Of a DNA stretch of 64,000 nucleotides, positions 55,946 to 64,000 are shown one piece after another. Positions within the stretch are counted from its first letter, which is position 1, and each line of letters starts with the position of its first letter. Location: positions 7,501 through 71,500 of the forward strand of contig NW_024882212.1 in NCBI RefSeq assembly GCF_019059575.1, read 5' to 3'. The notes under the pieces were generated by a model that searched no databases, was not told the DNA's origin, and worked only from the letters and a program-made list of their open reading frames with translations. Source of the stretch: Amphibalanus amphitrite (taxonomy: Eukaryota; Arthropoda; Thecostraca; Balanomorpha; Balanidae). Position numbers and translations under genes: made by a program.

Positions 55946-56332
55946 CAATGGGCTTCTTCGCGGTCATAAAATGCATAACCTGGCATTTTTCTTCATTAAG
56001 CGCCATTTTATTCTTTGTTGCCCAGGCACATAGCCTATCGGCAGTAGTCTGAAGCTTGGTGCTATCTTGTATTGTGTTGATCGGACAGGATTGGTATATG
56101 GTGAGATCGTCGACATATTTCAATCTGTTTTCTTCTTCTGAAGCAGCATCATTGATCATCACCAGAAACGCTAATGGGCCAACCAGGGTGCCTTGAGGTA
56201 TACCGCAGTGGACTTCCTTCCATGCACTCATTGTCCCATCCGGCATGCGTACTTGTTGCGATCGACCGCGCAGAAAGTCAGCAAACCATTGTGCGAAGCT
56301 GGGACGAAGCCCCATGGTTAAGACTTTGTGCA
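55946..56332 (-). pseudogene. Non-LTR reverse transcriptase, block 2 (palm)
   Basis: Holds WFADFLRGRSQQVRM, GIPQGTLVGPLAFLVMIND (motif B), LKYVDDLTIY (motif C with both catalytic aspartates) and MALNEEKCQVMHF. It continues block 1 in frame once H2 and one copy of its duplication are removed. Confidence 0.85.
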
Positions 56333-56892
56333 CACTGGCGGATCCAGGGGGGGGGGCCACCGGGGCCATGGCCCCCCCCAAAAGCCTGAAAGGGGGGGCC
56401 AACATATCTTTTGGCCCCCCCCAAAACGCTTGAAGAAAAATTAATGTGAGATGGTTGCGTAGTAGATACCTACTAGAATCAGCAGCGTGATTCAATAGCG
56501 TAGAGAAAGTCAGGGGTGCGGGAACTACTTTCAGACTGGGGGGGGGGGGGCCGGGGGGGGCACACCATAATAGAGATCAACCTAGGGTCCCCCCAAATCT
56601 AGTTTCTCACCGGTTTTAGGCCACTTATTTTTCATCTCTTGGCTTTTTCAACAAAAAAAAGAAAACATTTGCAAAAAGGGCGGTATTCCGTCTGAAAGTT
56701 GTGGTGGCACCGCCCCCCACTGGTGGATTCAGGGAGGGGGCCACCGGGGCCATGGCCCCCCAAAAGCCTGAAAGGGGGGCCAACATATCTTTTGGCCCCC
56801 TCCCAAAACGCTTGAAGAAAAATTAATGTGAGAAGGTTGCGTAGTAGATACCTAAAAGTTAGAATCACCGGCGTGATTCAATAGCGTAGAGA

Positions 56893-57624
56893 AATGTAAT
56901 ATACCCGTGATGCTAGCGGCAGCGCTACCGCCAACACCCGTGCTATCCTCCGACAGCCGTCTGCCACCCGGCCGTGGTGGTCCAACTATTGCATTTACTT
57001 TACTTTGGCATCCGGTGGACAGGGAATGCATCACCTTTGTGCACACACGGTTGGGTCGCGCACCCTCGTGGGTTGCGGTGTGCATTACACCGACTTAATT
57101 GCAAGTTACGTTATTATTACATTTACGTTACGTTAATGTTTAAACTCCGTGACTCATTCATTATCTCCGTCTTTCGTCTTTCGTCTCGAATGTCTCTCTC
57201 TGCCAAACAAGATAAAGATTTCTGCTCCGTTATTATTTACATAAAACAAGTATAACGCCAAAGAATGAAACAAGACTGCTCGGGAATGTACGTCTACGGG
57301 AAATTACGTCGCCTCAGAATAAACGCGCAGATTAGCCTAACATACCCTAACACGCGCAATCTACACATTTACTTTACCTTGCTCCTAGCCTAGCTAGGGA
57401 GGCGGGGTGAGCACAAAGCCCCATCCTCCGGGTCAGCGGGACACCTACCTCGAGCGAAGCCACCACACGAGAGCCCCGATCGGCCGGCGCTCACGCGTTA
57501 TAACCCAGCTCGAGGCGGGAGTCGGAACGGTCAGCCCGCCCGAGGTGAAAGCCAGCCTCGCGTTCCGACGCGGCGCCCGTCGACCAGGAAAACCTATTCC
57601 TACAGGCGCGGGCTTTACATAAAC
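56893..57624. other. About 730-bp segment present in H2 but not H1
   Basis: Interrupts the GTAGAGAAA...CAGGGGTGCGGG junction found intact at 56500-56515 and in H1. The ends read TGTAATATA and TTTACATAA, a short inverted match. It contains CCTAACATACCCTAAC-type strings near 57336. No coding region. Confidence 0.55.
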
Positions 57625-58814
57625 TCAGGGGTGCGGGAACTACTTTCAGACTGGGGGGGGGGGGGGGCACACCATAATAGAGATCAACCTAGGGTCTCCC
57701 CAAATATAGTTTTCTCACCGGTGGTTTTAGGCCACTTATTTTTCATCCCTTGGCTTTTTTCAACAAAAAAAGAAAACATTTGCAAAAATGGGGTATTCCG
57801 TCTGAAAGTTGTGGGGGCACCGCCCCCACGGCCCCATAGTTGGGGGGTGGGCAAGCTGTCCCCACTGCCCCGGTTCCCGTGCCTATGGAGAAACCACCGG
57901 GTTTACTAGCTTCCTTCATAAAGTGTCGTCATGTCTTGTCGTCACCCGAGAAGGTTTTATTGCATACATATCGATTGAACTGTCAAGTTAACAAACTTGC
58001 TCTGGCAGCCTGACCTGACATGACCCGGCAATTTTTCAGTCACGGAATATGCGCAATAATTTTTAGGAACACTCACTGAGTTGGCGTTGAAAAGCTTGTT
58101 TTGTTTGGTAATTGTACAAGAAGCATATTAGGGACCTTTTTGTCCCTTCCCGTGAAACGGTAAAAGACTTATTTCGGTCAGAGCTCAGGCCAATCTCTAA
58201 GGGGTCAGTCGGGTCACTTATTTCTTAAAAGGGTCCTTACGGCATCCAAGGACCAATTCCGGCTTTTGAGTGCACCACATCAGCATTTGATGCTGCGACA
58301 GATGGTGAAATATGAATATATGTTACAGCCTACAGGCCGTATGAAAATTGTCCGTTTGCAAACGGCCTGGCCCAGTCAGGGCATATGAAACAGCCTGAAA
58401 ACACCGGCCGTTTGCAAACCATGACCTGAAATATCAGACCGTTTGAAAACGGCCTAGTTAGTTTCGGCCTAGCGGATCCAGGGGGGCCATGGGGTCATGC
58501 CCCCAAGCCTGAAAGGGGGCAACATGTATTTTGGCCCCCAAAAACACTTAAGAAATATTAATGTGAGAAAGTAGCGTAGTAGGTAGAAACTACCGTATCA
58601 TTAAAAATATGTGAGCTTGAGTGTTGGTCTCGTCTTCACCCAAGAAGTTCTTATTGCATACTTTACCTCTCGATCGACGCGTGAAGTTATCGTGTAAGTT
58701 ATCATGAATCCGATCGCGACGAAACTTTAGCACCCTCATGTTGACAAAGTCTGAAAATTTCATGACCCTGACCCAAGTGACCTTTGACCTGTGGCCTATT
58801 TCTCGAGACTATCC

Positions 58815-58970
58815 GTGCGTTCGGAGAGCATGGAATATTCACCGTCCCCTGGAATATTCCCCGTGCCGTGTTCGGAGGCGTATCTCTCTGAACGGCCAAT
58901 CTCCGGGAATGTTCCGCGCGCATGGAGTATTCCACGGATTCCACGTGGAATGTGCCTCTCCGAACGCACC
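58815..58970. mobile_element. About 155-bp MITE private to H2
   Basis: Inverted ends GTGCGTTCGGAGAG and CTCTCCGAACGCAC. The interior has GGAATATTCC-type palindromes and CCACGTGG. H1 lacks it at the corresponding place (about 32785). The target duplication is not clear. Confidence 0.65.
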
Positions 58971-59518
58971 ATATGTTTGGCCATGTTTGAGGCCATGTTT
59001 GGCCGGAATCGCGATTCCGCGTATGTCGGCTCACATTATCCGCTCGTTTACAGTCTTTTCGTGGTTTAAAACGCTCAAACATGTGAAATGATGTTGGTCC
59101 CAACCATTGTGGTAGGTGTCAATGTCACCTTAGGGTCAAGTCAGGTCATTGACCTTTGATGACCTCGGTGCACTTTTCCGAGTTTAACATGTTTCTAGGA
59201 TAGTTTCGTTTAGCTGATTTTGAATTTAGCATTTAGCAACCATTTGAACATTTACGAAGTAGTTTTGATGCCTTCGTATCATGTTACGTAGCTGCCAGTG
59301 GTAGTCGGACACCTGCTACACGGACGCCCATAAGTACTGGTTGACCTGGTTGACCTGACCTGGCCTGCCCCGACATGGCCTAAAGGCATGAAGACATCAT
59401 CTATGATCCAAACTAACATGAAATTCGTGATCAGCACAAAAAAATCTATTACAGCCTTACTTTAGGAGGTTCTGACAGGCCCTGATTTTCCCGTCTTTTG
59501 GGTCTGTGACCTGACCTG

Positions 59519-59669
59519 GGCGGTGTTTCACGGCACGCTGCCAGCGCTGTTGGCACTTTTGGTTTCCATGGAGACATCAACTAGCCTATACCTACAACAC
59601 TACCGAAGGTTGACCTTAACTCGCGGAATGCGCTGGCAGCGGCTGGCAGCGCGACCGTGAACCACCGCC
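59519..59669. mobile_element. MITE with CAG duplication, H2 copy
   Basis: Sister of 32086-32246 in inverted orientation. Flanked by CTG (complement of CAG) at 59516-59518 and 59670-59672. Confidence 0.8.
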
Positions 59670-60086
59670 CTGGAAGGTCAACCAATGACCAAGGACCTTA
59701 AAATCGGGTATCATCGGCTTCCTCTCGTCACTGACAGGCAACACACTCGTTTTTTCCGCGAGCTCTAGCTTGATCAGGGGCCGAACGGCAGAGAGGTTCA
59801 ACCGACACCTCCCAGCCCGCGAAGGCTGCGCCAAGCACCGACCCGGAGCGGTGGTCGACAAAAGCAATTTGAAGTGTTTTCAAAGTAATATTAAGGCACG
59901 GGTTGAGTGGGCTACCATTTCTCTATTTTTTTTTAGTTAAAAAAAATTATCGTTTCAGGGCTGTGACGAAAAATAAGTGGCCTAAATCCGATGAGAAAAC
60001 AGGATTTGGGGGTACCCTAGGTTTGGCTCCTTGCACGAGTTGGCCCCCCCCCAAAACGCAAGTCTGGATCCGCCAGTGTTTGTGCA

Positions 60087-60848
60087 TGAGCACTGTATGA
60101 TCAATGAGGTCAAACCCTTTCTTAAAATCGTACATAACTGCAGAAAAGAGTTTGTCGGACGTTTCCAGCTCGGACAGAAGGCTGTGCATGAACGTTATTA
60201 AGTAGTTTGCAGTTGACATTCCCTTTACATTTCCGTACTGCCTTTTATCCACTTGTTTTCTGATGTCTGCAGTCATGAGAGGTACCATGAACTGCTCCAT
60301 CACCTTGCCGAAAGTCGGTGTGAGGCTGATAGGCCGTAGGTCAGCCGGCGACTCTGGTGAAGTTTTCTTGGGTATGGGAATCACCATCGCACGCTTCCAC
60401 GGCGAGGGGAATTCACCTCGCTTAAGTGACTCGTTGTAGATGTGAGACAGTGGTATGGCTAGCTCAACGCTAAATTCCTCCATCAGGCGTACGGGAATGT
60501 CGTCCGTTGGTACAGCCATGTTCTGTTTTAAATGTGTCAGCTTGTGTACCACTTGCCAGGGCATTATCTCAAAGGGGGTGTCCTCAGCAGGTAAGAAGGC
60601 TGGTAGTTGGTCAGTGCAGAGTGGTTCATAGGTGGTTGTGATATCCACAAAGTAATTGTTCACCAGTTCGGCTGTGAAAACGTCATTTTCAGCGTTGTTT
60701 GACTCAAAATTCCACCGAGAAGGTTGTCTGTTTGTCAATATTTTGATTTGACTGTACCATGATTTATTGCCGTCTCCGAGTATCTTCGTCATTTGCCGCT
60801 TCAACCAGTGGTTTTTCGCGGCGCGAATTTCTAGGCCAACCTTTTCTC
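60087..60848 (-). pseudogene. Non-LTR reverse transcriptase, block 1 (N-terminal fingers and motif A)
   Basis: Reads GNKSWYSQIKILTNRQPSRW, then SPWKRAMVIPIPKKT, ADLRPISLTPTFGKVMEQF, RQYGNVKGMSTANYL and MYDFKKGFDLIDHTVLMHK (motif A region), the linker and RT fingers/palm of a non-LTR ORF2. The endonuclease domain is absent because the truncated MITE at 60853 interrupts the upstream side. Together with blocks 2 and 3 this is one gene split by two transposons. No internal stop is seen within the blocks. Confidence 0.85.
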
Positions 60849-60852
60849 TTAA

Positions 60853-61045
60853 AGGGACCCTCCCACCTTCAAAAAAGTTAATGAATTGGCATAAAAGTGA
60901 TGTAGCGTGAATCACAAAGAGCTAAAATGAACATCTACCAAATTTTACCGGAAAATATTCACCCGTTTTCGAGATATAAGACTTTTATTTTTGTTTACTT
61001 TTTGGGAAATCCGCTGTTTCTATGACGTCACATAAAGGTTTTCTT
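60853..61045 (-). mobile_element. Truncated copy of MITE M1
   Basis: Begins AGGGACCCTCCCACCTT after TTAA (60849-60852) and matches the right part of M1 (7850-8042) in reverse. The other end is missing. Confidence 0.75.
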
Positions 61046-62928
61046 TACGTCGGCATTTGGAAGCAATAGTTTGGTATCAAAGTGCGACATATATTGCGCG
61101 AATGATGCGTTTATCTTATCAAGGTCAATATATGATGGCCAATAAAGGATTCCAGGACAATTCTTATGGCATTTCTTCGTATCGCAATTCTTCGTCTGCA
61201 AATCTTCGTCAGGGCATTTATTCGTACCTATCGCATTACTTTGTCTCGCACCAGGGTATATGAAAATCGGCTCGCATTTCTTCTTCAACGCAAATATATG
61301 CAAGAGTAAGCATTGAGGGACAAATAAATGCACCGACGAAGATTTGTAGACGAAGAAATGCGGACGAAAAATTGTGCTACGAAGAAATGTCATGCGAGGA
61401 TTCGTTCGGGTACCATGACATTTATGTGATTTCAAAGTCAAGGTTCACAGCTGATCTGCTAAATCAAGCCAAGAATCCAAACTATCAAAAAACTATAAAT
61501 ATTTGTTTGTCTGTCACAGAGGTCTCAAGCAATATAAGGTTGACATATGTTGAATCAAAAATCTACTGCCACAACTCACATCTCCTGCCTTAGTTTATCA
61601 TTGTTGTTTTAACTTGCTTTCAAGAGAAACAGAAGCCAGTATCTGATATCACTTCAGATGATTGTTTCAAGATCTGAGTTCAAATGGAAATAAAAGCAAG
61701 ATCAAGATGAAACAGGGATTATTGCTGTTAAAGTAGTTTGGCCATGATACAACAAGCACATAAATCATTAGCCAAATCAAATACTGGTTGGTTTGTCAAG
61801 ATGTTTGTTGTCTGTCGTCTGTCGAGCTGCTATGAACACTGAACGCTCTCACTCTTACTTTAAAGAGAGTAGTTTAAGTTGAATGGTAGTGAGCTGTAAT
61901 TAGACAAAGCAGCTATTCAGTGCTCACATCAAGCCAGGCTAGGAAATGGCATCAACTGTGGTGGGAGGAAGCAGGTTCGGCAGCCCTATGTTGTAAACTT
62001 CTGTTATGTCTTGTGTTTGATCAACTGATGTTTTCTGCTCTGTTTTGTGCAGTGATAGTAGCAGGTAACTGCATGCTTGTCAAATTATGTGAATAAACGA
62101 ATTCATAACATTGCATTTTTCTCTCCATGCAAGGAACAAGTAAGATGTTGTAGAAAATGTAATAGAGGGCTGCATTGCTGATTTTGCACTTTATCAGAGC
62201 TTTATTTAGAATTGCCTTCCTGAAAGCTACACACAGGCCACAGTGCTGAAATTCACAATGTCATAGCTTTTGGCAGAAAAAAAGAAAAGACTTACCTAGG
62301 TAAAATTGGCTGAAAGTATGGCAGAGCAGGTCTTGATGCGTATGCCCATCCGTGTGCTTGCCGAAGCCGAACTGACTGCAACACATTTAACTATGACCCA
62401 CCATGGTGGCTGGCATATCCTGAACTTTCACCACTCTAAACAAGACAACTTTCAGCCCTCAGCATTGTATTAAAACACTGTACAAAACACTCAAAATTTG
62501 TTTCAGTGCCATCCACGGACAACATCAGTCGCCATTCACCAGGCCAGTAAAAACAGAATAGATAATAGCTTCAAACCCATGTAGTCAGAGTTACTAGGTC
62601 TGCACCTCAAAACAAAATCCAGGTGACATTCACCACGCCAGTAAAAAACAGGTACTTAGGTAACGTAACAGCTTCAAATCTGGTAACATGTTGGTCGGAC
62701 TTTACACTACCATATTTACATGGAATAATATGATACCAAACAATAGTGCAACCATTCTGGACAACAAAAGTGTATGATAAAATTAATTTAGAATACTCTG
62801 CCAGCATGATTTACGAGCACAAGCAGGTGTTACCTACCAGCCTTCTCAATGCTCGTAAAACCAACATTGTAGTTTTGATTTTACCTTACATGATAACACA
62901 CTTGGCTGCAATGGCACATTTAATTTAA
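61046..62928. other. No gene seen; AT-rich sequence
   Basis: About 1.9 kb without a supported gene. Between 61160 and 61395 the string CGAAGAAATGC and its complement recur, giving a diffuse inverted repeat. A direct repeat of about 70 bp (CGCCAGTAAAAA...GCTTCAAA) lies at 62525-62595 and 62623-62695. This could be genuine intergenic or intronic host DNA. Confidence 0.5.
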
Positions 62929-64000
62929 CCTTCGCCCTGGTGGGGGGGGGCCATTTTGGCCCCCCCCTGTGGTTTTTCAGCGATAACTCAGAAACCACTT
63001 GAGTTAGCGCCCTGAAACTTTGTATAGCTGTTTATTCAACATTTTTACATCATGTCCTTTTTTTGGGGGTTCGGGTCAGGTCAGGTCAGGTCACAAGGTC
63101 ACCAAAACTGACACCACCTCTAAAAAAGTTCAAAGCTCTCTCAAAGGCACAGCTTTTATCCGATCGATGTAAAATTTACAGTACTTGAAGATGTCACCCA
63201 GCTCTACAAAATGGCTATCTCGGATTTTTTATAAATGTGACCTAAGGTCAGGTCAGGTCATCGCTGCTCCCCATTATAAGTCAATGGGAGAATCGAAAAG
63301 TAGTTGTTTTTCAGCTAAATCGGGCGTGATTGTTCCTATATTTCGTTATTGAAGTGTCTTGGGTCAGCAAATCACAGCCCATGTGAAACCATTTGCTTGT
63401 GACCTCGCTGAGGTCACGCTAGGTCATCTCCCTGGTCACCAGAGGTCACCAGCGGTTTTTCTGCACTTACTTGTTATTGAATAGAGATAGAGACTCCGTT
63501 CGACGTTTATCGTGTTTGTCTCGTCAATGCGGATCGAATGATATGCAGCATGACCTATTTCGGTAAGGTCATGACCTTGACCTGAGGTCAAATTTTCAAA
63601 ATGACCTTTCGAGGTCAAACTATATATCATTCGACGCGTCTCGACGAGCCAAGCACGATGGTGCATGAATCGTTTCTCTATTTTCTCGTGAATGCATGCT
63701 ATAGTTAAAAACATTTTCAACGAAATTTGCCAAGTTGACCTTGCATGACCTCTGTAGGCCAAACCGTTGAGCTGAGGTCAAATCTGACGAACCTTGGCGA
63801 AAGAGCTTGAAAAGAGCTATCGATTGCTTTTTTCCGCGGCTCTCTAGCTCTTCTAGTTTCCGAGCTACAGCGGAATATGTCCGGCAACACCGAAAACACT
63901 GAAATTTGACCTATGATGACCTCTAGCGACCTCAATATTGACCTTAGCGAAAAAATGACCGAAATACTTTCGAACGTACTTGTTATGGGCTTTCGTTTGC
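62929..64000. mobile_element. AGGTCA-rich TTAA-type element, left end only
   Basis: Starts after TTAA (62925-62928) with CCTTCGCCCTGG, followed by a G-run hairpin with core CCATTTTGG (62941-62968), then AGGTCA arrays (63075-63100, 63245-63260, 63405-63450, 63565-63620). The right end lies beyond the window. Confidence 0.65.

Larger units (their letters stand above)
56333..60078 (-). mobile_element. hAT-type element H2 (3746 bp) inside the reverse transcriptase
   Basis: Terminus CACTGGCGGATCC at both ends in inverted form and the exact 8-bp duplication TTTGTGCA at 56325-56332 and 60079-60086. It is an inverted sister of H1 and shares its captured AGGTCA repeat (about 58720-59810), CAG-type MITE (59519-59669) and terminal tandem. 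Private additions are a segment at about 56893-57624 and one at about 58810-58975. No transposase. Confidence 0.85.

Overview
The window is eukaryotic and almost entirely transposable-element DNA. The (TTAGG)n array, the 5S rRNA gene and the metazoan element families point to an arthropod; a crustacean such as a barnacle is possible, but the sequence does not settle the species. I see no complete host protein-coding gene. Host-derived content is one 5S rRNA gene (5406-5523), two tandem copies of three IQGAP-like exons (about 43.4-44.6 kb and 49.4-50.6 kb) and one unidentified candidate terminal exon near 42.2 kb.

Layout. 1-13.2 kb: AGGTCA/TGACGTCA-rich repeats, the 5S gene, and a nest in which a TTAA-bounded repeat holds a TA-bounded element that in turn holds a MITE and a head-to-head pair of Penelope-like retroelements (PLE-1). 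13.2-21.3 kb: a CT microsatellite, a 2.6-kb fold-back palindrome, a 1.16-kb TTAA element and a palindromic (TTAGG)n/(CCTAA)n telomeric-type array. 21.3-24.8 kb: a second inverted Penelope-like pair (PLE-2), directly beside the telomeric array. 25-31.3 kb: low-complexity and repeat fragments, a 151-bp hAT-type MITE and an inverted AGGTCA repeat with a TTAA insertion. 31.7-40.2 kb: a 2.9-kb hAT-type element, a TTAA element containing three nested hAT-type elements, and a 2.15-kb terminal-inverted-repeat element with a 4-bp target duplication. 40.5-51.4 kb: a decayed non-LTR reverse transcriptase, then the tandem IQGAP-exon units, the first interrupted by a nearly intact non-LTR retrotransposon. 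51.4-52.1 kb: a 0.7-kb (GA)n tract. 52.5-61 kb: a self-nested repeat (X inside R1 inside X), then one reverse transcriptase gene split into three blocks by a TA-type element and a 3.7-kb hAT-type element. 61-64 kb: AT-rich sequence without a visible gene and the left end of another AGGTCA element.

How the parts relate. All DNA transposons here look non-autonomous, because no transposase frame is visible. Many insertions can be proved inside the window: target-site duplications are intact (six hAT-type elements with exact 8-bp duplications; TTAA, TA, TTA, CAG and TACG for others) and several empty sites survive in paralogous copies. The most unusual themes are (1) an abundant TTAA-specific family of about 1.17 kb with subterminal G-run hairpins and arrays of AGGTCA half-sites, (2) four large inverted duplications in series between 8 and 25 kb, including one made of telomeric repeats, and (3) duplicated IQGAP-like exons between long inverted arms.
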